A stretch of DNA of 64,000 bases from Pestalotiopsis fici W106-1 (GCF_000516985.1 NW_006917103.1:992001-1056000); one strand, 5' to 3'; positions 1 through 12,274 are shown, counted from the first letter of the stretch. Notes: a model not told the origin generated them from the letters alone. Numbers and translations are program-made.

Positions 1-3000
1 TTACCATACTTGCCAAACTGCCACCCATTGACGAATAACTGTACCCGGTAATTCGCCGCCGTGGTGGTATTGGCAAACACAAAACTCAGCGGAACATCAT
101 AGCCGTCGGGAACGTCGAGGGTAAACGTTGTCGTGTAAAAGCCCACGCCGGCGCCTTGCACGCCATCGTCGAATGGGCTAGCCACGGCCCAGTCGTCCAC
201 TGGCGGATCGGGCTGGTGGTAACCTTGACGCTCGGCGTACATGGCGCCTTCGTTCCTCGGCCCGCGCGCTAGATCTTGGTAATCCTCCCCGCCCAAGTTA
301 CCCGTCAGCTTCCAGGTAATGTCGGATTGTGCATGGCCGGATAGGCTGTAATTGATCAAACCCATGGGCAGCTTGATTCCATCGGTGCCGGGCGCCTCCT
401 CATCTTGACCCATGTGGTCAATCAGCAGGGTAAGAACATTTTGGGAACCAGCTGACAGGGAGTGGCCAGCGAGAGAAATGGTTGATTCAAAAGTATAGTT
501 GCCCTGTGCTACTCCGCTACCGTCCCATGAAGAGAGAAGGGCATTGTTGAGCCAGACCGAGTAACCAAAGCCGCTTCCGCCGGTAATGTTCACGTAGAGA
601 CTGGACTCGTTTCCAATCGCCGTAAAGTGGCCACGGTAGATGAGAGAGCCAGAGTGGAACCCATAGTCGCTGGCATAGAGCGAGGTTGGTGTTACCAATT
701 CCTGAGGATTGTTCGTCAAAGTATAATCACAAGTTACCCATTCCGAGTCGTCATAAGAAGTCTGGATCTCGGGGAGCGAGTCAATGTAATACCAATCCAA
801 GGACGCAAAGTCAGGCAGCGCCAGGTCCGGCGGTACATATTCGATATGCGATGTGCGCCTTCCGTCATCGGATTCCTCGATTCCTATTTGTACGCCATTG
901 AAAGACAATGTCTCCACGGTACTGGTCGGGTCAAAGACGAGCTCAATATCTGTGGTGGCATTAATGTCACCCGTCAGAGAAAGAAGGCCTTCGGAGATCT
1001 CTGCTGATCGGATCAAATAGCCTCCATTGACGATGACGGACGATTTGGAGGGAGACGAATAGTTGCTGATGGGACTGGCAGCCGGTAATTCCACTGCCCA
1101 GTAATTGTACGCCTCGTTTCGCCACAGCAAGTGAACCTCTAGCTCGTCACCAAAGTGTAATAGCTGCCTCTCTTTTGACACTGTCCACTGGTAAATAAAT
1201 GTGGTGTTTCTCGTTTGGCGATGTTTTCCGTCCGTTGTATCTGTTGTACAGATTGGTACGCGATCGAGGTTGGAAAAGTCAAGGGCAATCTCATGCAATT
1301 CGCCCTCTCCGCCGTAGAGGATCAAAATTCTCTTGCCGCCCTGGTTTTGCGCCCAGGTAAAGATTTCAGCAGTACTGTAAATCAGAGTCACACCGCCGAC
1401 ATCATAGTCCGTCACATGGATCTTGGAATCTCTTCGCGAGAGCGTCAATTCTCCTCCGAGCTGCGGTATCGAAATGTTGCCAATACTGGTAGGTACGATG
1501 AGTTTATAGTTTGTCGTGTTCAGAGACGTCCAATCTGCGTGTCGAATGACGTAGAAATTCGTCGGCGCGTCTGTCCCAAAGACTGGTGTCGTGGCAATCT
1601 GGTCAGTCGACACGTAAGATCCATTGGAAGCGTTGCCTGCCACAGAGGTCAAGTATGCTGGAGAGACCTTGAAGAAATTGGCCTCGAGTTTCGATTCCGA
1701 GTACTTTTCCCTCCATACATGTCGGTTCTCCTTGATCGCGGCGCCGTAGTCGTAGGAACTGTCGCCGCCTCGGAAGCCAAGATTACCCCAGTTGGTACCT
1801 CCGTAAGTCTAAATGTGTTTTAGTCTTCTGTGATCTTGGTATATCAGAGGAGCCCATGATTACCATGTAAATGTTGAACAGCTTGATGGCAAAGCTATAA
1901 TTGTTCTTCCACAAGACCCTCACGGATTCTTGATTCACCAAAGCGTTGCAGTAGTCTTGGTTGACGGACCCCCATCCAGTGCCCGACCCTCCCTGAAATT
2001 CGGCGACAAAGAACGGAGTGTTTGGACTGTACTGTTGGTGCGAGGTTTGCCACTATGTGAAGCATCAGCTGTCTTGCGATTACGCTTGCAGCAGGCGTAG
2101 ACACTTACTCCTTCAGGCCACCTAATCTTCGGCCAGACATCCGGGTGTGCACCTAAGAGCTTCAAGTCAACTATGGCGTTCGGTGGAGAGGGGGGGGGGC
2201 TTAACTCACAATCATATCGCATCGGGTACGCATCGATTCCGTACACTATAACACGTCAATATCGCAACGATACCACCTCGTACAAACGAGGTCGACCTAC
2301 AGTCCGTCTCTCCCAGCCCACTCCCCGGGGCCCAGTTTCCCTGATTGAGATGATCATTCACCATTTGCGGCACCACGACGCCGGCATCCTTGAACTGCTG
2401 CTTGACGTGCTCCATGTAGTTCCGATTCAGCTGCGCCGGAAAATCAGAATTATTAACACCGGGCCACGTATCGTACTCATTCTCGGGCTGGAGCAGCACC
2501 ACGGGGCCGCCCCTCGTAATCTGCGCCTCGGCAATGAGCCGCCCGACCTCGGCGGCATAGGCCTCGGTGGCGTCGACGAACTCGGCATCGTCGCCGCGCA
2601 GCGGGGCCCGGATCCGCGCCGTCCAACCGGGATACCCGCCCAGCGCCGTCTCGGCGTTGATGTACGGGCCCGGCCGGGCAATCAGGTAGATGCCGGCCTC
2701 GGCGGCGGCGGCGAAAAAGGGCTCGAGGGCAAAGACGCCGTCAAAGCGCACCGCCCCGGGCGTGCCCTCTACTAGTCCCCAGTACGTGTAAAACGACACG
2801 GCGTTGAAGCCCATGGCTTTGATCTTTTGAAAGACGTCGAGCCATAGTCCCGGGCTGGGTAGACGCCAGGGGTGGAATTCGCCCGAGAATATAAAGAGAC
2901 GCTCTCCGCGAATCGAGAGCGAATATTTGTCCCATGTTACCTGGAACCATAACTGAGCAAATGTTATGGGAACAATGAATGGCTATATGAGGCTCACCAG

Positions 3001-3123
3001 GTCTGGCAATTGATCTCTCGGCTCAGGGAGGCCATTGTTTTCGAGTCTTACAAGCCCAGCGCCAGCAAAGGTGAACAAGTACAGGCAACACAGGAACAGC
3101 CGCGAAAATGATGATTGAGCCAT
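1..3123 (-). CDS. Secreted GH35 beta-galactosidase, 3' end cut by window
   Basis: Beta-galactosidase of family GH35, expected to act outside the cell on terminal beta-D-galactosides of plant or fungal polysaccharides. Exons read as 3123-2998, 2952-2301, 2245-2210, 2152-2109, 2052-1864 and 1808-1; the five introns are 45-57 bp and all phases agree. The start follows an open frame beginning [17 protein letters not shown], a typical signal peptide. Family blocks seen are [31 protein letters not shown], the acid/base Glu in [23 protein letters not shown], and the nucleophile Glu in FFVAEFQGG. At least 951 codons lie inside the window; fungal LacA-type enzymes are about 1000 residues, so only the C-terminal end of the last jelly-roll domain should be missing. 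No internal stop is seen. Intron 3 contains a run of nine C on the coding strand. The family call is firm; the exact substrate is not known. Confidence 0.95.
2953..2997 (-). other. Intron 1 of the GH35 gene
   Basis: The donor gtgagcc follows the codons for QLPDL and the acceptor tttgctcag precedes TTATGGTTCCAG. The join is in phase 0 and puts the signal-peptide exon (42 codons) before the conserved block [13 protein letters not shown]. Without this splice the frame stops after three more codons. Confidence 0.85.
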
Positions 3124-3775
3124 GATCACTTGGGCCAAAGGCCTCAGATGGCCCGCCTCAAAGTATCTGTACAGGCAGGGCACTGCTCTTCGAGCAATTC
3201 TGGTCGTACAAAAGATGACCCAATTGGCAACTTGGACTGTTGTGTTCCATTTCACTCTGGATACCCATGAGCTGGAACATGTTCAGTCTTATAACAATGT
3301 CAAAACTTGCCCAACAACACTGACGATGATCATTACCGTACCATCAACAGCGTCTTGGCCATGCGGAGAGCCCTGGATAGCGCCAGCAAAATGCGCAGGC
3401 TCTAAACACAACGTGAACGCGGGGTCGTGATATACGCGAGTATGCCATTGGTGTAAAAATGTAGTTCGGGGTATTAACACAATGCACGTAATTCAGCCAG
3501 AATTATAAAGGCCCACTTTGGTCATGATCAAGGCCAAATTTCCCAGAACTGCTCAGTGAACGATGCAGGAACAAGGGACAAGAGAAAGTAAAAGTGGTAA
3601 TGACTTGATTTTGCTCGGCATGGCATAATGCTCAGAATTTCTCAGGCTCTCATAGTACATGGGGATAACTTTATCCTTGGTCCCCCGTATTGCAAGTAGT
3701 ACAAAATTTGATTCGCGCTGTAACAAATCACCCAGTAACGGAAACTGCTCAAAGTCAGACAGTGATCAAAAGAAA
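3124..3775. other. Intergenic: GH35 promoter and BAHD 3' flank
   Basis: This stretch holds the upstream region of the GH35 gene and the downstream region of the acyltransferase gene. The short open frames here resemble no known family and lack fungal splice sites that would join them. No RNA gene or repeat was seen. Confidence 0.6.
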
Positions 3776-5209
3776 TTATCCAATGATGCGATCGACCCAT
3801 CTCAGCCACCCCTCATCTTTACAAAGGAGATCCATGGCAGCTTGCGACAGACTAACAAACAACTCCTGGGTGTCCGAGTTGGCGCGAGCAGGTAAAAGGA
3901 GCGCAGTGCCCAAGTTCCACGAGCCGTGTGCTCTCCTGATAGCGTCTGGCTTTTCGACAGGCACCCCGGGTATGTCCCAGACGGCGTCGGCGCCAAAATG
4001 CCGCCAGGTGTTGAACGCCAAGCAATGCGACATTCTCGGATCGTAGTTGACACCAATGAGGCGTGGATCTGGGAGTGCAGAGACCATGGCCAGACGGCGC
4101 TTGACGTAGGCCTCGTCGACAGCATTGATGGAAGCTCTGATGAGCGGGACCAGAGACGCTAGCGTCGACACATCATCACACGCACGGAGGAGTCGCTTCT
4201 TGGTGATCTTTGTGACAGCCGGCAGAGCAGCATTGCCAAAGTAGTCCTCGGTCAAATGCTGGAATGCTCGCGAGCGCCAATTGACCGAATTCCAAAGCTT
4301 GGCCGAGCCTTTTTCCTCGGTCAGGGGGAGAAACTTTTCGGCACGTAGGCGAGCCTTGATGATGTGCGCAAAGGACAAAGCCGCCAGGCAGGTATACTTT
4401 GAAGGTGTTTTCCTGCATCTCAAATGTGCCTGTAGAATCGTCTGAAGTTCTGCAATGCGGCTCTTCTTGAAAACGAAGATCTTGCCTATCTTTGGGATGG
4501 AATCTAGGGGCGTGCCGAAATCAGAGAACCTCGGCTGTGTCGGCCCGTTGAAGTTGGGCAGTATTGTATACTCTGGGCACCTGGAAACCAATGAAGATAA
4601 ATTCCCATTCGTTAATCGGCGTGATCGCGGGCCCTCGAATGCCTGTTCAGATGGTCGATCGATTGCATCGCCTCGGGTTTCCGCCGCAAGGCACTCGAGA
4701 AATATGCGCAGCGAGTCGCCATCGCACAGGGAATGATGCAGGTAGACAACCAGTAACAACCCGCCAGGTATGACAAGGGCCTGCACCCGACATACCGGCA
4801 GCGGATCTGTGGCCGTCCCAATGACCCCTGGTATATTGAATCGAGGCTTGATAAAAAGCCCAGGAGGAAATCCCTTCTGTCTCATTTGCTCATAGTCGCC
4901 AGGTATATCACGTGGATTTAACAAGACCTCAAAGGGAATACTGAACTCTGGCGATTGGATCAGGTGTGCATGGCCCGGCTGGGTAGTGTTGGCAGCTTGC
5001 AGACGAGATGCAAAGAGTGGTCGCTCTCGACCGAGACGTTGCAACGAGGCTGCAATGCGATCCACGGCATCTTCCACGAAACCATTGTCTAGTGGAAAGC
5101 ATAGGATCACGGATATGTAGACCCTAGGGGAGCTCTGATTCCAGATGGACAGAAGCTCCAAACTGCCGGGAGCACCATCAGTATCCGGGTTGGACGGTGA
5201 TGCGGACAT
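3776..5209 (-). CDS. BAHD-type acyltransferase (PF02458-like)
   Basis: Single-exon gene of 477 residues, the usual length for fungal transferase-family proteins related to trichothecene 3-O-acetyltransferase and plant BAHD enzymes. They move an acyl group from acyl-CoA to a hydroxyl or amine and are usually cytosolic. The catalytic HxxxD motif is present in VYLHHSLCDGDSL. The C-terminal DFGWG motif of plant enzymes is not intact; the matching stretch reads FGADAVWDIPGVP, as is common in fungi. There is no signal peptide and there are no membrane segments. The next gene on the same strand is the GH35 gene about 650 bp downstream, and no other biosynthetic gene is adjacent, so a secondary-metabolite role is only a possibility. 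The substrate cannot be read from the sequence. Confidence 0.85.
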   Translation of the reverse strand: MSASPSNPDTDGAPGSLELLSIWNQSSPRVYISVILCFPLDNGFVEDAVDRIAASLQRLGRERPLFASRLQAANTTQPGHAHLIQSPEFSIPFEVLLNPRDIPGDYEQMRQKGFPPGLFIKPRFNIPGVIGTATDPLPVCRVQALVIPGGLLLVVYLHHSLCDGDSLRIFLECLAAETRGDAIDRPSEQAFEGPRSRRLTNGNLSSLVSRCPEYTILPNFNGPTQPRFSDFGTPLDSIPKIGKIFVFKKSRIAELQTILQAHLRCRKTPSKYTCLAALSFAHIIKARLRAEKFLPLTEEKGSAKLWNSVNWRSRAFQHLTEDYFGNAALPAVTKITKKRLLRACDDVSTLASLVPLIRASINAVDEAYVKRRLAMVSALPDPRLIGVNYDPRMSHCLAFNTWRHFGADAVWDIPGVPVEKPDAIRRAHGSWNLGTALLLPARANSDTQELFVSLSQAAMDLLCKDEGWLRWVDRIIG

Positions 5210-7188
5210 AGATGCGTTTGAAGGATGTGATTGGACGTATGATGAGGCTTGCTGAATAAGAGAGAACTCTGGTAGTGGGAGAGGCTGTACACGAGGCAGG
5301 GCAAGGTAATTGGCGCCGACGTCAAAATTCGGATGGCTTTCGAGATGGTGTCGAAGATTTTAATAACCATATAGCTGGCTGAACCTTCTGATTCCTTTTT
5401 CTTGGTCTCCAGCAGAGATACTTATTGGCTGAGCTGACTCTTTGCTTTAAGTGACAGTAGGATGCTTCCACGTCAAGGAGGATGAGGTTCGATTGATGAA
5501 GTATTGGGACAAACGCGGACAACGTGCAGCGACAAACGTGGTCAGGTTCTTGGCCAATGACAGCGTCTCATTGATGACCACCAGGCTCGCCTTAATCTTA
5601 CTTCTCGGGAGCTGTCGATACATGTTCTTGATGGCGACGTCAGATGTGGTCGATAGCAAGCTCAGACATTGAGCATTTCCCAACCATCGAACGAACGGTA
5701 TAGCCAGCAACGGGATCTGAGGGCAAATGGGAGGTCTTATTTGAACCGGTCTGGGAAAAGGAACTTTGGAGGCGACCATTATCTACATTGACGGCAGGCT
5801 TCTGCCTGCTAGCACGAGCACGAGTCTTGGTGAGAGACTGGCGTTGGATTCGTGAAGTTCCCAAAAGGAGCCGGTTGCATCTCTGTTCTGCAGGCCCTCG
5901 TCACACCATGTAGTCGCCATTAGTGGGTACATATCTCGCCAGGCCCAGCCCAGAAATCAGAGACAGGCAGGCAGGCAAGCAAGACCCGAAGAATGTCACA
6001 AGGCTGGCTGCAGGAAGGAGGAGACATTCTGCGGTGGGCTCGACCCATTGCGTTTGGAAGGGGGGTGTAGTAGCTGGTGTATAGCGTGTATAGTGTAGAC
6101 GGGTACCCATAAGATAGTATTGCATAACATGGGCAGCCATGTCGCTCCAAGATCAGGAACTGACAGCAACAGGCGGTGCAGATGACCAGGGGCCTTGGCT
6201 CTTAGTCACATTTGACCATGTAAGTCGTTGCTTGCGGCCAGCCCTCCCAGCCCTGCAGCAACATGTCGTCAACGACGATGGGTCGCCGATTGTGGCATAG
6301 CTTTAGAGCCGAGAGCTGTGTACAGCGTATTGGATGTATGTACCTGTGGCGGCATCAGGTATCATCTGTTATCCGGGACCCACGGAGTACTAGAGAAGCA
6401 AGTTCGGAATGCGCTCCGCGTAAACTTGTTCCAGTCACCAACGGATAGGAGACAGAGGGGAGCCGAGGAGCGACATGGTCTCTTCCTAAGAAACTGCCTC
6501 GCTAAGCACCACAAGTATTGGTTCTGCGGGGTGTTTTCAGCAGGCGGCGCAATGTCAAAGCCCTCAAGGGAAATCATATCATGGCGAGTGAGACCTTCTT
6601 CATGCTGTCGCGGAGTCCCGCGGCATTGCTAATAAGTATTCCGTCGGCTCCGGGTGATACATGAGCTGCCCTTGTACTTCGTACATATGTATCATTTGAT
6701 GCCGCAGTGGTATTTAATTCTCCTCGAGCTTTTTGACGAGATAGGGGATCATCTCTCTAAAAATCGTCGATTTGTGGCTCCCGTCTGCTTGGCTGTGCCA
6801 GACTGCGGAGACGGACTAGCGACCGAAGCGGTTGGTACGCTGGAGATAATGCCCTGGAACGCCGTGCGAGGTGGTTGATGATACACGTAGATTGAACCCA
6901 GAGCTGGACATGATCATATCTCACTGGGGACTGGCGGCCACAACCAAGTTGCTTGATTGCTTCGCCTAGTCAGTCAGAGAGTCCGTCCGTCTGTCTGGCG
7001 GAACAATAGATTGGCGTGCCCATTGGCGTGCGCGGGCAGTGTGTACAGACTGCCGTATACCTTTGTACATGTGTTACATATGCACACGTAGGTCCTACAT
7101 CATAGACGAGCTCTGTTACACAGCGATGGGACAAGTGCTTACCATACCATGCGATATTGCACCGCACATGGGCGATGGAGGTGCGCTC

Positions 7189-7229
7189 TCCATGTCTCTC
7201 TCTCTCTTTCTCTCTCTCTGTCTCTCGTC
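7189..7229. repeat. CT-rich microsatellite
   Basis: An imperfect (CT)n tract with single interruptions (ctctctctttctctctctct then gtctctc). It lies in the gene-poor stretch and has no visible link to a gene. Confidence 0.8.
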
Positions 7230-7854
7230 CGGAGACAGGGTCGCCACTGTCGTCCAGCCTCAAGACGGCAATGGTATTGGTCGGCGACTGGGATGTTCGT
7301 CTGCTAGGGGGGGCGGCATGAAATAAGTGAACTCAAGCGCCTCTTGGATCCCTTAACGACTTGGAATATGGCTGCATTTGGCGAGGTGCAGCAGAATCGC
7401 CCGGACTGGGTTAAACATTGTCTGGTACCGATTGCTGACCTACATACTGTATGTTTACTCACTTTCGTACGGAATACAGGGTGTCGAATCTCCCAGGGGG
7501 GGTGGTTCAGACGGCGTTCTCACCGCATCTTGGTCAGATCTTGGTTGGGATCGCGAATTAGCTGGGGCCCGGGGAGGGTCTGTCTTTGATAAAAAGATAA
7601 GTTGGAATGGGGAACAGATACAGAAGAGGAGCCCCCCGAGGCCGCCCCCCAAGCCCAAGGCAAAACACGGACGCATGCCATTGGGGAAACCGTCAATTGC
7701 CGATCTGCCGCCCGGGTAGTCAATAATGCGCCGAGGGATGGGTGCGTTTAGGGCATTTTTGTTGGGTTTCCCCAAATTCCATAACCGCCTATTCACTTAC
7801 CTTTCAGCTTGCAATCACAAACGCAAGTAACCCCACGACGGGTCGGCACGCAGT

Positions 7855-7897
7855 AATCAATCAATCAATCAATCAGTCAGTCAGTCAGTCAGTCCAT
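7855..7897. repeat. Tetranucleotide microsatellite (ATCA)n-(GTCA)n
   Basis: About five copies of atca run straight into about five copies of gtca. The switch of unit within one array suggests a point change spread by slippage. No coding role is seen. Confidence 0.85.
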
Positions 7898-8591
7898 CAG
7901 CTACATAGACAATCAAACAAACCTTCGCGTGTCTGTGGCACCAGACCAAGGACGGCAGCAAGTTTCGAATGAGTAATGAATGATGGCATACACGCATAAA
8001 CGTTGATGCCACTCCAAAATAGAAACGAGCTGCAAAGCAAGCAAGCAAGTAGCTCGTACTTTCAGCCCTGAGGGAGGGAGCCCCTGGGCCACCACATGCA
8101 CTCATTCATTCCTGCGCATGGGCCTTGGACAGCGATGCCCTCGCTTGTATCTGAAAAAGGAACTCCATGCAGTTCAAACGGCATACCTTTTTGTTTCCAC
8201 GGTTTAGCTACTTCCGAGGGCATGGATCGACACAAGTCTCCTCCGGCCGGCTTTTCTTCTGTGCATTTCCTAGCTGCTTACCCCGGACCGTCCCAAGGGC
8301 GACAGCCTAGACTAGGTAATGGGGGAAATAAAAAAGGTGGTGCTATACAGAGTACACACAGTACGTACTAGGTACAGAGTTCCCAGGGCTCGCGTTTCTT
8401 GGACAAGAAAGAAAGAAAAACCCCTTGCGGTGAGACTTGAACCCTGGCCCTGTTCTGTGTCACATCCGGAACCGCGTAGCTCTTCCGGCTGGTGGCTAGC
8501 CGCCGCAAAGCATGCGGCTCACATACCTTAGCTATGCAGTGTTCCCACGACATTTGTGGAGTCATCAGGGACCGCCAGGAGACCTTAATGT

Positions 8592-8612
8592 AAAAAAAAA
8601 AAAAAAAAAAAA
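8592..8612 (+). repeat. A21 homopolymer
   Basis: An uninterrupted run of 21 A on the plus strand, after gaccttaatgt and before ggtgagtgac. It could be a tail of an old retroinsertion or simple slippage; no target-site duplication was obvious on inspection. Confidence 0.8.
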
Positions 8613-10914
8613 GGTGAGTGACAACGCCGACTCGCAGCGCACTGCTTGCCATTGCAAAGGTCAGCTCAATGCCCGTGGATTGGCTAAATACCGAGCATGG
8701 AATATGTTGGGGTTCTTTTCTTCTTTTCTGCGTGATGCAGCTAGTAGCTGGTGATATTTGCAAATGCGTGCGTCTTGTTCTTGAAACAAACGAAAGTGAC
8801 CCAAGCAGTAATACATAAATACCTTGCTTTGCGAGCTGAATACTCCACCGAATGTTTATAAGTATATTGCAGGACGCGTTTGCACGAGATGACCCAGGAC
8901 TAGAGCGGCTGATTATGAATGCAGATATCCATGGCCGAGACTTCTTTTTTCTAGATTGATACTGTCAGCAAGGTAATTCAGAATCCGGGGAATCTTGTCG
9001 GAAAACTGCAGCGTTCTTTTCGAGTTGCCGTTGGAGCTTATGTGAGCATAAACCCGAAGCCCGCGGAAGCAACGTGAACAAACCAAATACCCCAATTGTT
9101 TACAAATCATGGATGGTAGAATGCGAAACCTGATGAAAGTGATGTTGGTTCCCCGCCAGAACTGTTCTTACATCAGACGAGTGTGATTTGATCATGACCC
9201 CCACAGAGCAGGCCGTCGTCCTTATCACCCTAATGGCAACAGCTTAGTATTTACACGCATGAAGTTGCATATTGTAGTGCGTGAATATGACTTCTGGAAC
9301 AATAATACGAGTCAGTCCCGCATACCGAAAGACTTGGGCTTACCGACGCATGAGTATGCAAATCAGCTGCGAAGGGCCTGTAATGTTTCCATCATGCTAG
9401 TTGGCTGCAAGCTACTATGCAAGGCAGAAATCATCCCTACTTGCCTCAGCTTGATTTCGGCATTTTGTACAAATTTGAAACAGAAAATATGCATGGGCTC
9501 TTTATGGTATTGATGTTGCATGCAAACAGCCAGGCTTGTGTGTCATTCAGTCAGAATCATATTCGCTGTGCTAGCTCATGCGTTGCTGATCAGCTCGAGG
9601 GTGACATCTCCTTCACCGTGAGTATTTATGCGAAAGGATTGGCGATAGAAGCCCATGATTAACTCAAGCCTCTCTTGCAGAAAGGTGGCTACAGCATACT
9701 CAACGTCTTGTTCAAGTCATGGCATTATACTATTGTAAACCAAAATGATGGCCTGTCGACGCGGCGGCGAGGTGGGAAGTTCCTGGGAGGAAAGAGGATC
9801 TCGTATCGTCAAACATACCTTACTATGCAAGAAACCAGGTCAGTCTTCCGAGAATTTCCATAATTTGGAGAACTCTTGGACAGACTCGCGAAGAACACCG
9901 TTGATTGCCGCTAGTTTCGTTCGGTCCAGTTTACACTGGCATCAAAATGTGTGGCCAAGAAATGGATTCGATCATTCACTATTCGATACGAAATTGACAT
10001 TCCAATGAATTGATGTCTTCGCGAATTCCACGGGGATATGAAAGTGGATTTCACGTTTTTAGCACAATTGCTTTCTCGGCCCGCGACGAAGCGGAAGGGA
10101 ACTCTTCGCCCCTCACTATCCAGTCAAAGCTATATGTACGTCTTCCGAGCCGAGACTTTTGTTCAGAGCTACAGACCGACAAACGGATGTACTCGGTCTT
10201 AATGACAACACATTTAATGTGGAGATGTGCGCAGGTTGGTAGCTTCCCGTTCCTCGTCCGTTGACTTGGACCAGTTTCAGCGTTTTGAAGCCTTAGATGA
10301 CTGCCGAGGCCGCCTGAGTGTCCTTACGTGCGCGATACACGGAATAAGTCTCCCAGTAGCTGCATCACGCAATCACTCAAAGGGCTCATTATACTTTCTT
10401 CATTGATTGTCAAGCTTGTCCATAATGTCCAGCTAAAATGTCGTCATTGCCAGGACGCGAATCGTGCTACATTTGTGTTGCTTGGATCGATACCAGATAC
10501 ACGATGATCCCCAACGTCCATTTGCAAACCGAACAAAGAACCTATCTGCACGATTGAATAGTCATTATTGTCACACAGAGATCTCAAGTGCCATTGTGCT
10601 ACATCGGATCGCTTTTACGTGCGGGAAGGGTTTTGGACGACCACAAAGTGAGACATGTCTACAGAGGCCCCAGCCGCCCCTTTGACTATCGAAATCGTGC
10701 AAATACGGGATGTCCATTGGATCGGAGGCCCGACTGGCCTCTGGGCGATCGTAGTAGCGCAAGATCTAAGAGTTTATTTTCAGCTCCCGAGTATCATGAC
10801 AGCCTGCGCACGCCTAATTGGCCCGGACTTTTCTTCTCAACCCACGGTCCAACGACGGGTGAATACCGCACCACATGAGCAGAAATGGCGCACGCAGCGG
10901 CAAGGCATAGGCAT

Positions 10915-10923
10915 CATAAATAG
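10915..10923 (+). promoter_or_regulatory. Possible TATA-like box of the lectin gene
   Basis: The sequence cataaatag lies about 95 bp upstream of the lectin start codon, a plausible place for a fungal core promoter. The evidence is match and position only. Confidence 0.35.
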
Positions 10924-11017
10924 TAGAGACAATGGGACAAGAATCTTTGCTGCTGTACAGTCTTCAAACTTTAGTTTTGAAATCTGCTTGTTGAAGGAGT
11001 CTTGACCACCTATTACC

Positions 11018-12274
11018 ATGACAAGATACGTCACCACTTTCAGCATCCTGGCGTTCACGGTACGTATTTGCTAGAATTATTGACCAGAAAAAGGAAATCC
11101 GAAATCAACTAACTTGTCTGCAAAGGCCAAGGTCGTCCTGGCACGCGACACTTGCCTTTCAACCGCGTCCTGGAGCAATGAGCGCGTCGACTTGTTCGCC
11201 GTGGCGCCAGATGCCCATATTGCGCACAAGTTCTGGACCGGACACGACTGGCAGCCTTTCAACGGACTCGAGCGTCTCCCCGCCGAGGTCCAGGGCTGTC
11301 CGTCGGTACTGTCCTGGGGTGAAGGCCGTCTCGACATATTTTATGTGAACGAGACGGGAAACAATGTTCTGCACAAATACTTTGGTGGTGGATCCTGGGG
11401 TCCATCGTGGGAAGATGCCGAGGACATTGGTGGTCATGTTGTTGCGCTGTCTTCGGCATCGTGGGGTGCAAACAGGTTTGATGTTGTAGGCAAGACTAAC
11501 AATGGTTCTTACACCCACAAGGCGTGGACTGGGGAGTCCTGGTTCCCATCAAAGACGGCGTGGGAGGACTTGAGAGGTAACTTTTTTAGTGATCCGGCCA
11601 CCGTCTCGTGGGGCCCTGGACGCTTGGATATCATCGGCCTTGATGCCAACAGTGGTTCTCTTTTCCACAAGTACTACATCAATGGCTGGTCTGAATGGGA
11701 AGATCTGGGTGGAGGCCCATTTGTCGGTAATCCCGTGGCCACATCTTGGGGCGAAGACAGGCTCGACTTTTGGGCCATCAACTCGGATGGTGAGCTATTC
11801 CATACCTACTGGGACGGGCATAGTTACTCGGACTGGGAGAGTCTGGGCGGCGAGTTCACGGACACGCCCAAGGTTGTGCACTGGAAACCGGAACGTATCG
11901 ACATTGTCGGCCGTGGTCTGAGCAGTGACATCTATCATGGGAAGTCGTTTGATGGTTCCCAGTGGCTTCCGTCTGTCACTGGGTGGTTTGATCTGGCCGG
12001 TCCATTTGATTCTGAGCCTGCGTTGGTTTCTAAACGCGACACTAGTAGGTTGTTACGTATAATTGTTTGGAATGATATATTGACTTTTCTTGCAGATTTT
12101 CTATATGTGTTTGGTGTGCATGATCACGATGTAAGGTTGCAGATCTGGTCAGGGTCGGACTGGCAGCCGGGACACAGCGAAACGTGGTCGCTAGGACAAT
12201 TGTCTTCTGCGCACTCAGAAATTCGTATCTATAATGACCGCGACCAATCCGTACTTGGTGGCATTGAATCTTGA
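11018..12274 (+). CDS. Secreted PLL-like beta-propeller lectin, seven repeats
   Basis: Exons read as 11018-11059, 11126-12044 and 12096-12274 (introns 66 and 51 bp), giving 379 residues. The first exon is only MTRYVTTFSILAFT and with the next codons forms a signal peptide ending near AKVVLA. The rest is about seven repeats of roughly 48 residues with the core pattern S-W-G-x-x-R-x-D, then a G-x-L-x-H-K segment, then W-x-x-W-E-x-L-G-G. This matches sugar-binding beta-propellers of the PLL/PHL or fucose-lectin type, which bind fucose or O-methylated glycans. The first and last blades are more diverged. The 51-bp second intron has no in-frame stop, so its retention would add 17 residues. The gene stands alone between gene-poor stretches. 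Fold: fairly sure; sugar specificity: unknown. Confidence 0.85.

Larger units (their letters stand above)
5210..11017. other. Gene-poor stretch of 5.8 kb
   Basis: No open frame here resembles a known protein, and the longest frames (about 130 codons) have biased, low-complexity translations. It holds two microsatellites (about 7189-7229 and 7855-7897), an A21 tract at 8592-8612 and a degenerate tRNA-like stretch at 8424-8509. The last kilobase is the promoter side of the lectin gene. No transposase, reverse transcriptase or terminal repeats could be recognised. Confidence 0.55.

Noticed and set aside
2173..2775. 200-codon plus-strand frame in the GH35 region
   Set aside because: It runs opposite GH35 exons and crosses their introns; the GH35 catalytic motifs are on the other strand.
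7855..7897. Tetranucleotide array considered as a CRISPR-like or regulatory array
   Set aside because: The unit is only 4 bp with no spacers; it is a simple microsatellite in a eukaryotic genome.
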